A stretch of DNA of 34,146 nt from Clostridiaceae bacterium (GTDB taxonomy: Bacteria; Bacillota; Clostridia; UBA1212; DUPL01). The stretch is from NCBI GenBank assembly GCA_012838385.1, contig DUPL01000041.1, forward strand, positions 1-34,146, written 5' to 3'. Of this stretch, positions 14,726 through 23,412 are shown in pieces; the first letter of the stretch is position 1, and every line of letters starts with the position of its first letter. The notes under the pieces are model-generated. The model did no database searches, was not told where the DNA came from, and saw only the letters and a list, made by a program, of their open reading frames with translations. A program made the translations under genes and the position numbers.

Positions 14726-15193
14726 ATGGGAAGACGAGAGTCAAGAGATGCAGCAGTAAAAATGATATTTCAACAAGGTTTTCAGCCTGATGAAGAGATA
14801 ATGACGGAGGCAATGATCTCCACATTTATTGATAATGCCCAATACTTTGACGATGACGATACTGAGAAAGAGAATGATTTGAATTATACAAAAGAACTGG
14901 ACATGCCCTATTTGAAAAATGTTTTGGATGGTGTGTTTGATAATCTGGATAGATTGGACACCATGATAAACAAGCACGCAAAAGGCTGGACCATTTCAAG
15001 AATGGCCCGCATTGATGTGGCAATTTTAAGGGTGGCTGTCTACGAGATACTATACAGAGAGGACATACCCTTCAGTGTTTCGGTAAACGAGGCTGTAGAG
15101 CTTGCGAAAAAGTACAGTCATGACGGCGCAGGCTCGTTTATAAACGGCATACTTGCCAGCATTATCAGCGAGATAGAGGGTGCAAATGGATAA
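14726..15193 (+). CDS. nusB: Transcription antitermination factor NusB
   Basis: A 155-residue all-helical RNA-binding protein of rRNA antitermination, partner of NusE/S10 on boxA. MGRRESRDAAVKMIFQQGF is the N-terminal block; residues about 40-58 carry an acidic, family-variable segment. The end, ISRMARIDVAILRVAVYEIL then VSVNEAVELAKKYSHDGAGSFINGIL, is diagnostic. GGAGG lies 10 bases upstream. Its stop overlaps the start of xseA. Confidence 0.97.
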   Translation: MGRRESRDAAVKMIFQQGFQPDEEIMTEAMISTFIDNAQYFDDDDTEKENDLNYTKELDMPYLKNVLDGVFDNLDRLDTMINKHAKGWTISRMARIDVAILRVAVYEILYREDIPFSVSVNEAVELAKKYSHDGAGSFINGILASIISEIEGANG

Positions 15194-16385
15194 ATATTTT
15201 ACAGTCAGCCAAATAAACTCATATATCAAAACACTTCTGCAGAATGACAGAAATCTCACCAATATCTGGATTGTTGGAGAAATATCAAACTACAAGCTCC
15301 ATACAACCGGCCATTCATATTTTACCCTTAAAGACCCTGAAGGCCTCATCCGCTGCGTCATGTTTAGAAGTAGAAACCTTCGCCTGAAGTTCCAGCCCGA
15401 GAATGGGATGAAAGTGCTGGCTTACGGCAGCGTTTCAGTATATGAAAGGGATGGGAGCTATCAGTTTTATGTAGATACAATGGAACCCTTTGGTTTGGGA
15501 GCCTTACATATCGCATACGAGCAATTGAAGGAGAAACTTCAAAAGGAAGGGTTGTTTGATTCCGAAAGAAAGAAGAAAATACCCTTTCTTCCGTCATGTA
15601 TAGGTGTAGTTACATCAAAAAGCGGCTCAGTTATTAAAGACATAATGAATGTAACCTACAGAAGATTTCCAACAATGAAAATTGTACTGTTTCCAGTACA
15701 GGTCCAGGGAGAGATGGCCTCCTATCAAGTTGAGAATGCCTTGAAACTTGCAGAAAGGCTTGGAATATGCGATGTTTTGATTGTGGCAAGAGGTGGAGGT
15801 TCCATGGAGGAACTGTGGGCTTTTAATGAAGAAAGGACAGTACGAGCAATAAGTGAATGTTCAATTCCTGTAATATCAGCCGTTGGACATGAAACGGATT
15901 TCACACTTTCGGATTTTGCAGCGGACTTGAGAGCCCCTACGCCTTCTGCTGCCGCAGAACTTGCAGTGCCGGAGCTTAGGCATCTTAAGTATACTTTGGA
16001 GACCTACTTTAACAAGATACAGGATATTCCGCTGGGGAATATCCTGCTGAAAAGAAAGGAGTTGGACAGAGTAAAGCACTCTGCGGTCTTCAGAAGGCCA
16101 TTGGATATAATTCAGAGGGAGAATATGAATCTTGGTGTTATGGCGGACAAGCTAAACAGTTTGTTTTCTTATGGTTTTGAAATGAAAAAGCAAAGATTCA
16201 ACAGTTTGAATGATGTACTGTATCAACTGGATCCGTACAAGATTTTGGAAAGAGGATACAGTGTAGCCAGGAAAAAAGACGGCAAGGTAATTGATTCTGT
16301 TTCAGATATTTCCGAGGGTGAAGTTTTTGAGATTCATGTAAAGGACGGAAGCTTTGATGCAAGGAGGGAGAATAATAATGAATGA
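15186..16385 (+). CDS. xseA: Exodeoxyribonuclease VII large subunit
   Basis: A 399-residue subunit that degrades single-stranded DNA with XseB. The N-terminal OB fold (about 1-100; VSQINSYIKTLL, WIVGEISNYKLHTTGHSYFTLKD) is followed by the catalytic domain with GVVTSKSGSVIKDI, VARGGGSMEELWAFNEE and the VGHETDFTLSDFAADLRAPTP block, then a coiled-coil that binds XseB and the closing YKILERGYSVARKKDGKVI. The ATG at 15186 is after GAGGG; a GTG six bases earlier is possible. FolD, often next to xseA in Bacillus, is absent. Confidence 0.97.
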   Translation: MDKYFTVSQINSYIKTLLQNDRNLTNIWIVGEISNYKLHTTGHSYFTLKDPEGLIRCVMFRSRNLRLKFQPENGMKVLAYGSVSVYERDGSYQFYVDTMEPFGLGALHIAYEQLKEKLQKEGLFDSERKKKIPFLPSCIGVVTSKSGSVIKDIMNVTYRRFPTMKIVLFPVQVQGEMASYQVENALKLAERLGICDVLIVARGGGSMEELWAFNEERTVRAISECSIPVISAVGHETDFTLSDFAADLRAPTPSAAAELAVPELRHLKYTLETYFNKIQDIPLGNILLKRKELDRVKHSAVFRRPLDIIQRENMNLGVMADKLNSLFSYGFEMKKQRFNSLNDVLYQLDPYKILERGYSVARKKDGKVIDSVSDISEGEVFEIHVKDGSFDARRENNNE

Positions 16386-16605
16386 GGAAATGAGTTTTGA
16401 AGAGGCTCTTGCCAAAATTGAGGAGATTATAAAAACGATGGAAAGTGGCAAATTACCTCTTGAGGAGACTATTGCAAAATATCAGGAGGGCGTGAAACTA
16501 ATTAATTACTGTCAAGCCAAACTGGATTCTTATGAGAAAATAGTTACCGCAATAACAGAAAACAATGGAGTAGTTACCGAGGAGGAAGTTTTTAGTGACA
16601 TTTGA
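16378..16605 (+). CDS. xseB: Exodeoxyribonuclease VII small subunit
   Basis: A 75-residue helical hairpin partner of XseA. MSFEEALAKIEEIIKTMESG, then LEETIAKYQEGVKLINYCQAKLD, is the standard family pattern. The ATG at 16378 follows AAGGAGGG and overlaps the xseA stop by eight bases, which couples the two subunits. Its 3' end overlaps the next gene by 11 bases. Confidence 0.96.
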   Translation: MNEEMSFEEALAKIEEIIKTMESGKLPLEETIAKYQEGVKLINYCQAKLDSYEKIVTAITENNGVVTEEEVFSDI

Positions 16606-17485
16606 AAAAAAGTTTGATGAATTTGTTGATGAGATAAATGAAAATCTGGACAAGCTGGTTGTTGAAAAAGACAACCTGCAAAAAGATATATACACGGCGA
16701 TGAGATACAGCCTGCTTGCTGGAGGGAAAAGGATAAGGCCTGTTATTCTGCTTGCATGTGCAGAAATACTTGATATAGACAAGGACACTGTGATGCCGTT
16801 TGCATGTGCCATTGAGATGATACATACGTATTCTCTCATACATGACGACCTGCCAGCCCTTGACAATGACAAACTTAGAAGGGGAAGGAACACTTGCCAT
16901 ATTGAGTTTTCGGAGGCTCTTGCAATTCTTGCAGGAGATGCTCTTTTAAACAAGGCTTTTGAGGTAATGAGTAAAAAGGCAATAGATATGGAGCATCCAA
17001 CAAGGGGGTTGAGAATGCTGCATCAGGTAAGTGTCATGTCTGGAACGGAAGGAATGATTGGAGGACAGATTATTGACATCCAGTCCGAAGGCAAAGAGGT
17101 TTCAAAAGAGGTCCTGGAAACCATGTACAAGGGCAAGACAGGGTGTCTTTTGAAGGCGCCTGTTTTGGTTGCACTTGAGGCTGCTAACTGCATGGAGGAT
17201 GAAAATGCCGAAATCCTGATAAACTATGTGGAGACAATAGGAGTGGCATTTCAAATAAAAGATGATATACTTGACAGTATAGGAGATGAAAAGACTCTTG
17301 GGAAGAATACCGGCAGGGACGTGGAGAAGAACAAGACCACGTTTGTGACGATTTACGGACTTGAGTATTGCGAGGAACTTCTCGAAGAACTGACACACAA
17401 GGCAATTGGTTATGCTGAAAAACTGGGAGAAAAGGGCAAGTTTTTAAAGGAGCTTGCTGTTTATCTTTTGAAGCGAGAAAATTAA
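16595..17485 (+). CDS. ispA: Farnesyl/geranyl diphosphate synthase family
   Basis: A 296-residue trans-prenyltransferase that condenses IPP with allylic diphosphates, giving farnesyl diphosphate for undecaprenyl phosphate and quinone precursors. The first aspartate-rich motif is HDDLPALDND followed by LRRGRNTCH (about 82-97); the second is QIKDDILDSIGD (about 220-231) followed by LGKNTGRDVEKNKTTF. LAGGKRIRP is the IPP-binding site. The GTG start lies after GAGGAGG inside xseB. Product chain length cannot be read with certainty. Confidence 0.93.
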   Translation: MTFEKKFDEFVDEINENLDKLVVEKDNLQKDIYTAMRYSLLAGGKRIRPVILLACAEILDIDKDTVMPFACAIEMIHTYSLIHDDLPALDNDKLRRGRNTCHIEFSEALAILAGDALLNKAFEVMSKKAIDMEHPTRGLRMLHQVSVMSGTEGMIGGQIIDIQSEGKEVSKEVLETMYKGKTGCLLKAPVLVALEAANCMEDENAEILINYVETIGVAFQIKDDILDSIGDEKTLGKNTGRDVEKNKTTFVTIYGLEYCEELLEELTHKAIGYAEKLGEKGKFLKELAVYLLKREN

Positions 17486-17500
17486 AAGGAAGGGAATTTA

Positions 17501-19387
17501 ATGGGGAGTCTTCTTGACAAACTTAATCTACCTGAAGATTTGCCAAAGCTTGACATAGAAACCCTTGATGAGCTGGCCGAGGAGATAAGACAGAGGCTGG
17601 TGGATGTGGTAAGCAAGAATGGCGGACATCTTGCATCCAATTTGGGTATTGTTGAGCTGACCCTCGGCATGTATACGGTCTGGAACCCTTACAAGGACAG
17701 AATCGTATGGGATGTGGGTCACCAATGTTATGTTCACAAGATACTTACAGGTAGAAACAAGGAGCTTGCCACCTTGCGGCAGCTTGACGGCATTAGCGGT
17801 TTTCCCAAAAGAGAGGAAAATCCTGCAGATGCTTTCAATACTGGACACAGTTCCACATCCATATCGGCAGCGCTTGGCATAATGCGCGGACTTGGTCTGC
17901 AAAAAGGAAAGTCAAAATGCATAGCCGTCATAGGTGACGGAGCACTTACTGGCGGAATGGCATTTGAGGCTTTGAATGACGCTGCCAGGGTTTTTAATGA
18001 TTTTGTCATTATTCTCAATGACAATGGAATGAGCATATCAAGAAACGTAGGCGGCATGTCGCGTTATTTGGGAAAAATCAGAACCGGACGCTCATATATT
18101 CGCATCAAAAAGGGTTTGAAGAACACCTTGTACAAGATTCCTTTTATAGGCGAAAAGCTTGTAAAGCTGATCCAGAAATTCAAGTTGTCCATTAAAATCC
18201 TTGTTATTCCCGGAGAGATTTTTGAAGAACTTGGTTTCAAATATATTGGGCCGGTGGACGGACATAATATTAAAGCGATAAGGGATGCATTGCAGAAAGC
18301 TGACTTTATGTACGGTCCTGTCATTGTGCATGTGGTTACCAAAAAAGGATACGGTTACAAGATTGCTGAAGACAATCCTGACAAATTCCATGGTGTGGGA
18401 CCTTTTGACAAGGAAACGGGAGAAGTTTACAGTGAAAAAAGAATATCCTTCTCAAAAAGTTTTTCAAATCATTTGTGCGAACTTGCTGAAAAGGACGAAA
18501 GAGTTATAGCAATTACCGCAGCAATGCAGAACGGAACCGGATTGTCTGACTTTCTGGCGAAATATCCGGACAGGTTCTATGATGTGGGAATTGCAGAGCA
18601 GCATGCAATCACCATGGCTTCCGGAATGGCTACAACAGGAGTTAAGCCGTTTGTGGCGATGTATTCTACATTTTTGCAAAGAGCATATGATCAGGTGTTG
18701 CATGATGCGGCACTGCAGTCATTACCCATTGTCATAGCTGTGGACAGAGCTGGAATATCCGGAATGGATGGAGAGACGCATCAGGGAATATATGATATGG
18801 CGTATTTGACTCATATTCCAAATATTACTATAGCGGCGCCGTGCTGCATAGAGGAGCAGATACAACTTATGGATATGGCTCTGGAATACGATAAGGGTCC
18901 TTTTGTAATCAGGTATCCTGCTTATGATGAGTATGAGTACGACAGAAAGTTTTTGGCAGACAATCCGTGTATTATTGGACAAGGTCTCCTAATGGAAGAA
19001 GAAAAGGACAATTACGATATAGTTTTTATTGCAATTGGGAAAATGGTTGGAACTGCATTGAAGGCATCACATTTTCTTAAGGAAAAAGGATATAATGTGA
19101 ATGTATTCAATGCAAGGTTTGCAAATCCATTGGATGTATCGGGGATAAAGGATCTTGTATCGAAGGCAAAGTGCTACATGACCCTTGAGGACGGAGTCAA
19201 GGTCTCGGGTTTTGGCAGCAGCGTTGTATGTCAAATGGCAGAAGAAGGCATACAGAAACCATGCCGGATTATTGGATTCCCATCAAGTCCAATACCTCAT
19301 GGAAGCATTGATGCCCTTTTTAAAAGATATGGCATGGATGTGCAAAGTATTGCCGATGCTGCAATAGACATGATTGAAAAGTTGTAA
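17501..19387 (+). CDS. dxs: 1-deoxy-D-xylulose-5-phosphate synthase
   Basis: A 628-residue TPP enzyme that makes DXP from pyruvate and glyceraldehyde 3-phosphate, first step of the MEP isoprenoid pathway. GHQCYVHK (about 72), GHSSTSISAALG, the TPP/Mg motif GDGALTGGMAFEALND (about 146-161), the central pyrimidine domain with DVGIAEQHA and SGMDGETHQGIYD, and a C-terminal domain ending near GSIDALFKRYG are all in place. Length is standard. It follows ispA by 15 bases with GGAAGGG. A promoter for nadK lies in its 3' end. The tlyA gene usually next in line is missing. Confidence 0.98.
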   Translation: MGSLLDKLNLPEDLPKLDIETLDELAEEIRQRLVDVVSKNGGHLASNLGIVELTLGMYTVWNPYKDRIVWDVGHQCYVHKILTGRNKELATLRQLDGISGFPKREENPADAFNTGHSSTSISAALGIMRGLGLQKGKSKCIAVIGDGALTGGMAFEALNDAARVFNDFVIILNDNGMSISRNVGGMSRYLGKIRTGRSYIRIKKGLKNTLYKIPFIGEKLVKLIQKFKLSIKILVIPGEIFEELGFKYIGPVDGHNIKAIRDALQKADFMYGPVIVHVVTKKGYGYKIAEDNPDKFHGVGPFDKETGEVYSEKRISFSKSFSNHLCELAEKDERVIAITAAMQNGTGLSDFLAKYPDRFYDVGIAEQHAITMASGMATTGVKPFVAMYSTFLQRAYDQVLHDAALQSLPIVIAVDRAGISGMDGETHQGIYDMAYLTHIPNITIAAPCCIEEQIQLMDMALEYDKGPFVIRYPAYDEYEYDRKFLADNPCIIGQGLLMEEEKDNYDIVFIAIGKMVGTALKASHFLKEKGYNVNVFNARFANPLDVSGIKDLVSKAKCYMTLEDGVKVSGFGSSVVCQMAEEGIQKPCRIIGFPSSPIPHGSIDALFKRYGMDVQSIADAAIDMIEKL

Positions 19388-19402
19388 TAGATAAATTATA
19401 AT
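19374..19402 (+). promoter_or_regulatory. Promoter for nadK-recN in the dxs 3' end
   Basis: -35 TTGAAA (19374-19379, in dxs), a 17-base spacer and a perfect -10 TATAAT (19397-19402). The expected transcript start is just upstream of the nadK start, giving a leader of roughly 20 bases. Confidence 0.6.
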
Positions 19403-19427
19403 TTCTGACAGAACTTGATTCAGGGAG

Positions 19428-20273
19428 TTGAATACCATCAGGATTGGAATAATTTGCAACAAGAATAATAAACAATGTGATGATACGGTAAGACAGCTTG
19501 CCCTAGCAATAGAAAGGGAAGGCGCAATCCCTCTTTGCTATGGTGACGATACATATGTGTATGACAATGCCGACGTGCTTGTAAGCATTGGTGGAGACGG
19601 TACCTTTTTGAAAGTTGCTTCACAAGCCTTGAAAAGAGATATCCCGGTAATAGGGATAAACCTTGGCACGCTTGGTTTTCTTACTGAAATTGACAAGCAT
19701 GATATTGATGAAACTGCAAGAAGATTAGTCAGGAATGACTATATTGTTGAGGAAAGAAAGGTAATGAAAATAGTTGTAACAAGGGATGACGTTGAGGTCT
19801 TTTCATGTCATGTCATAAATGACTGCGTTATAGCTCGGGAAATACTGTCCAAGGTTTTGTATCTTGAAGTATATGCAAACAGCCACTATGTGGACACCTA
19901 TCCAGGAGACGGTGTTGTTCTGTCCACACAGACAGGCTCGACAGCATATTCTTTGTCCGCAGGAGGTCCTATAGTGGAGCCCGGCAATGAAGTAATGGTG
20001 TTTACACCCTTGAATGCACACATGGTGGAAGGCAGATCAATAATACTTGGCAAGAGTTCTGTTATAGAGGTAAAGCTCCACAGGGAGCATGAATCTGCCT
20101 ATGCCATTTGTGATGGGCACCTTTCATACAGGTTGGAAAAAGATGATGTTGTAAAATGTTGTCTTGTAGACAGTCACATAAAGATAATCAGGATGGATCC
20201 GCCCGACTTTTATTCCGTCCTAAGAAGGAAAAATGCAGAAAGACAGACGAAAAACGGTAATGCTCAAACCTAA
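19428..20273 (+). CDS. nadK: NAD kinase
   Basis: A 281-residue cytoplasmic enzyme that phosphorylates NAD to NADP. The catalytic GGDGT motif is in VSIGGDGTFLKVA (about residues 52-64), followed by NLGTLGFLTEID and the second signature TQTGSTAYSLSAGGPIV. The start is uncertain: a TTG at 19428 gives the expected N-terminus but directly abuts GGGAG, while the better-spaced in-frame codon would be the rare ATC at 19437. In many clostridia nadK lies between tlyA and argR; neither neighbour is present. It precedes recN by 12 bases. Confidence 0.96.
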   Translation: MNTIRIGIICNKNNKQCDDTVRQLALAIEREGAIPLCYGDDTYVYDNADVLVSIGGDGTFLKVASQALKRDIPVIGINLGTLGFLTEIDKHDIDETARRLVRNDYIVEERKVMKIVVTRDDVEVFSCHVINDCVIAREILSKVLYLEVYANSHYVDTYPGDGVVLSTQTGSTAYSLSAGGPIVEPGNEVMVFTPLNAHMVEGRSIILGKSSVIEVKLHREHESAYAICDGHLSYRLEKDDVVKCCLVDSHIKIIRMDPPDFYSVLRRKNAERQTKNGNAQT

Positions 20274-20285
20274 AGGGGGTATAGT

Positions 20286-21977
20286 GTGTTAGTACAGCTT
20301 AACATAAAAAATATTGCCTTGATAGATGACATTTCAATAGAGTTCAAACCAAATATGAACTGTCTTACTGGAGAGACCGGGGCTGGAAAGTCAATAATTA
20401 TTGACTCCATTGGTTGTGTGCTTGGAGGACGGACTTCAAGAGATACTATACGCACAGGTGCTGACAGTGGGTCCGTGGAAGCGGTATTCTTTGTTAATGA
20501 GCCCTTTGTGTCTGAAAAACTGGAGGAGCTTGGTATTGAAGAGGAAGAGGATCATACGCTTCTTTTGTTCCGTGAGATTACAAGTAGCGGAAGAAATATA
20601 TGCAGGATAAACGGTCGGACGGTAACCTTGTCCATACTTAGGGAGATAGGAGAGGTATTGATTGACATACATGGGCAGCATGACAACCAGTCCTTGATGA
20701 GGGTTAACTCACATATACTATTGCTGGACATGTATGCAGGAGCAAAACTAAGCAAGGTTTTGATTGAGTATGGCGAAAAACTCTCAAAATTTAATGAAAT
20801 ACATAACGCACTGGGCAATCTGGCGGGAGATCCTAAAGCAAGAGAAAGAACCATCGATTTGCTTAAATATCAGATTGATGAGATAGAGAATGCAAAGCTG
20901 TATGAAAATGAGGATGAGGAGTTAAGGACCAAAAAAAATATTTTATCAAATATGGAAAGGATTGTAACGTCTCTTAATGATGCTTATCAGGATCTAAAAT
21001 CGGAGAATTCAGTTTTGGACAAGCTGGAAAACGCATTGCAGGCAGTGTCGAGGATTGAGGATTTTGGAGATGCTTACAAGGAAATTATGTCCAGACTTGA
21101 GGCAGTGTTTTATGAGGTTGAAGATATTTCGAATGCTGTTAGAAATGAAAAGGATAATATGGATCTTGACATGTCTGAGTTGGATTCCATCGAAGAGAGA
21201 CTGGACATTATTAACAGGCTGAAGAGAAAATATGGTGGTACTATTGAGGATATAATAAGGTATAAGGAAGAAGCTCAGGAAAAGCTTAACGAGCTTTTGG
21301 ACAGCGAGTATATGATTGAAAAGTATACAAAGGAAATGGACAAGTTGTCTGAAGAACTTTTTGATTTGTGCAAAAAGTTGGATGAACTTAGAAAAAAAGC
21401 CGCTGTTGATTTGGCAAAAAATATTGTAGAACAATTGCATGATTTGGAAATGAAAAATGCATCCTTTGAGGTTAAAATAGATTTTGATGAGAGTAGTAAT
21501 GAACTGGGATATCCCAATTTTAAGAAAAACGGACTCAATTATGTGGAGTTCCTGGTTTCTGCAAATCTGGGAGAACCCACAAAACCTCTGGCAAGAATAG
21601 CATCCGGCGGCGAATTGTCCAGAATCATGCTGGCAATAAAGACCATTCTTGCTGATGTGGACAATATTCCGACTTTGATATTTGATGAAATTGACATTGG
21701 TATAAGCGGTCAGGCTGCAAGAAAAGTTGGTGAAAAAATGAAACTTATTTCCAAAAAGCATCAGGTTATTTGTGTAACACATCTTGCCCAGATTGCAGCC
21801 ATTGCTGACAACAATATTTATATCAGCAAGACAACTGTGAAGGATAAGACAATTACAGAGGCAAAAACTTTAAGTTTTGATGAAAAGGTTGAAGAAGTTG
21901 GAAGACTGCTGGACGGCAATGCGGAGAATGAGATAACCAAAGCACATGCCAGAAAAATGATAGAGGAATACATCTAA
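20286..21977 (+). CDS. recN: DNA repair protein RecN
   Basis: A 563-residue SMC-like ATPase that acts early in double-strand break repair. Walker A GETGAGKS is at 29-36, long coiled-coil arms at about 150-380, the ABC signature ASGGELSR at about 439-446 and Walker B TLIFDEID at about 463-470, followed by the H-loop VTHLAQIA. GTG start after AAAGGGGGT, 12 bases from nadK. Length is normal. Next downstream, 114 bases hold no gene; they presumably carry the spoIVB promoter. Confidence 0.97.
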   Translation: MLVQLNIKNIALIDDISIEFKPNMNCLTGETGAGKSIIIDSIGCVLGGRTSRDTIRTGADSGSVEAVFFVNEPFVSEKLEELGIEEEEDHTLLLFREITSSGRNICRINGRTVTLSILREIGEVLIDIHGQHDNQSLMRVNSHILLLDMYAGAKLSKVLIEYGEKLSKFNEIHNALGNLAGDPKARERTIDLLKYQIDEIENAKLYENEDEELRTKKNILSNMERIVTSLNDAYQDLKSENSVLDKLENALQAVSRIEDFGDAYKEIMSRLEAVFYEVEDISNAVRNEKDNMDLDMSELDSIEERLDIINRLKRKYGGTIEDIIRYKEEAQEKLNELLDSEYMIEKYTKEMDKLSEELFDLCKKLDELRKKAAVDLAKNIVEQLHDLEMKNASFEVKIDFDESSNELGYPNFKKNGLNYVEFLVSANLGEPTKPLARIASGGELSRIMLAIKTILADVDNIPTLIFDEIDIGISGQAARKVGEKMKLISKKHQVICVTHLAQIAAIADNNIYISKTTVKDKTITEAKTLSFDEKVEEVGRLLDGNAENEITKAHARKMIEEYI

Positions 21978-22091
21978 ACAATTTTATCTATAGCAATATT
22001 TATATTGTCTAAAACAAACCTCCTCGGAGATAATAGCTTATGGTGAAACATATACATGTGTTTTCCACAATAAAGCAGGGGAGGTTAATTA

Positions 22092-23315
22092 ATGGGGTTG
22101 CCTCGATGGAAAAAAACAGCTGTTATATTGTTTGGCGTGATTTTGCCCTTTATATCAGCTTTATTAATTTTTAACTTTTTTTTATTGCCGGACTCTCTGA
22201 CCATTGTAGAAGGCTCTGACTTGGATAACAGCTCTTTTGTATCTGTGAATGCATCGGCGGACGGTGTTGGTGCAACAGCAAAAGCTTTCGGAGTCCTTCC
22301 AATCAAGAACCTTGAAGTAAATGTGGTGCCCGGTAAAAAAGTTTACGTCAGTGGAACTCCCATTGGCATAAAGCTCAAGTCAAGGGGCATTTTGATAACT
22401 GGATATATAGGGTTTTTGTCGAAGGAAAACATCTATGTAACTCCGGGAAGAGACAGTGGTTTCAGGATAGGTGACAGAATCCTTGAGATAAACGGCAAAG
22501 AGGTCAATGACTGTGATGAGTTGATTTCTTTGATTGAGGAGAGCAATAAGGAGGAACACACCTTTACTATAGAAAGAATGGGAACCATAATGAAAATTGT
22601 CAGCAAGACCTGCATTGATGGTCAAAGTGGCAAAATGCGTCTGGGACTTTGGATAAAGGACAGTGCCGCTGGCATAGGCACACTTACCTTTTATGACAAG
22701 AAGACAGGCTTCTTTGGAGCTCTTGGACATGGAATATCCGATAACAACACAGCGAGGATATTTGAGGTCTCAGAGGGAGAGATGTACAAGGCCACCATAC
22801 TCGACATAACTAAAGGGATACCCGGATGTCCAGGAGAACTCAAGGGATGCTTCACTGACACTGAAAGAGTAATTGGCAATGTCTTTGTAAACAGCGAAAC
22901 AGGTATTTTTGGCATCATGTCAAAGGAAGGCTTTGCAGATATTGCAGGCAGGGAAATGTATATCGGATCCTACAACCAGGTCAGGGAAGGCAAGGCTGTA
23001 ATTCTGTCGACCATAGGTGACGGAAAGCCGAAAGAGTATGAGATAGAGATAACGAAGGTAAACAAGACGAAGGTAAAGAGTCCAAAAGGTATTGTTCTAA
23101 AGATTACGGATAAAGAACTTTTGGATGCTACAGGAGGTATTGTTCAGGGCATGAGCGGAAGCCCGATAATCCAAAACGGAAAACTTGTAGGCGCAGTGAC
23201 TCATGTCATGGTCAACGATCCAAGCACGGGATATGGAATATTCATAGAGGGGATGCTTGCAAACTACGACCTCGTATACAAAGAGAAAGGGTCCTGTCTT
23301 GACTTGGCATCATAA
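22092..23315 (+). CDS. spoIVB: Stage IV sporulation protein B, SpoIVB peptidase
   Basis: A 407-residue serine peptidase of clan S55, secreted from the forespore into the intermembrane space, where it cleaves SpoIVFA and triggers pro-sigma-K processing. It has an N-terminal anchor helix (about 10-30), a PDZ domain (about 100-180, DSGFRIGDRILEINGKEV) and the peptidase domain with the catalytic histidine in GALGHGISD (about 213) and the nucleophile in GMSGSPII (Ser about 355). GGGGAGG precedes the ATG. In Bacillus and most clostridia spo0A follows directly; here a terminator and cinA follow instead. Confidence 0.97.
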   Translation: MGLPRWKKTAVILFGVILPFISALLIFNFFLLPDSLTIVEGSDLDNSSFVSVNASADGVGATAKAFGVLPIKNLEVNVVPGKKVYVSGTPIGIKLKSRGILITGYIGFLSKENIYVTPGRDSGFRIGDRILEINGKEVNDCDELISLIEESNKEEHTFTIERMGTIMKIVSKTCIDGQSGKMRLGLWIKDSAAGIGTLTFYDKKTGFFGALGHGISDNNTARIFEVSEGEMYKATILDITKGIPGCPGELKGCFTDTERVIGNVFVNSETGIFGIMSKEGFADIAGREMYIGSYNQVREGKAVILSTIGDGKPKEYEIEITKVNKTKVKSPKGIVLKITDKELLDATGGIVQGMSGSPIIQNGKLVGAVTHVMVNDPSTGYGIFIEGMLANYDLVYKEKGSCLDLAS

Positions 23316-23325
23316 TGATATTGTG

Positions 23326-23356
23326 GCTGTCGCAATAATGCGGCAGCTCTTTTTTT
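23326..23356 (+). terminator. Terminator after spoIVB
   Basis: GCTGTCGC (23326-23333) pairs with GCGGCAGC (23340-23347) through one G-U pair over a 6-base loop, followed by TCT and a T tract. Confidence 0.88.
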
Positions 23357-23358
23357 GA

Positions 23359-23387
23359 TTGAAAAAGTAAGAAAAAAGTGCTATTCT
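23359..23387 (+). promoter_or_regulatory. Promoter of cinA
   Basis: -35 TTGAAA (23359-23364), 17 bases, -10 TATTCT (23382-23387), beginning directly after the spoIVB terminator and 26 bases before the cinA start. Confidence 0.55.
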
Positions 23388-23412
23388 ATACAAAAAGGTC
23401 AAGGAGACGTAT

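Noticed and set aside
21009-21782. 257-residue minus-strand open frame opposite recN
   Set aside because: Cys/Phe/Asn-rich shadow with no motif; recN on the plus strand is certain.
21978-22091. Sigma-F/G promoter for spoIVB
   Set aside because: GATAA and CATATACA occur about 15 bases apart, which is suggestive, but spacing and matches are too loose to call.
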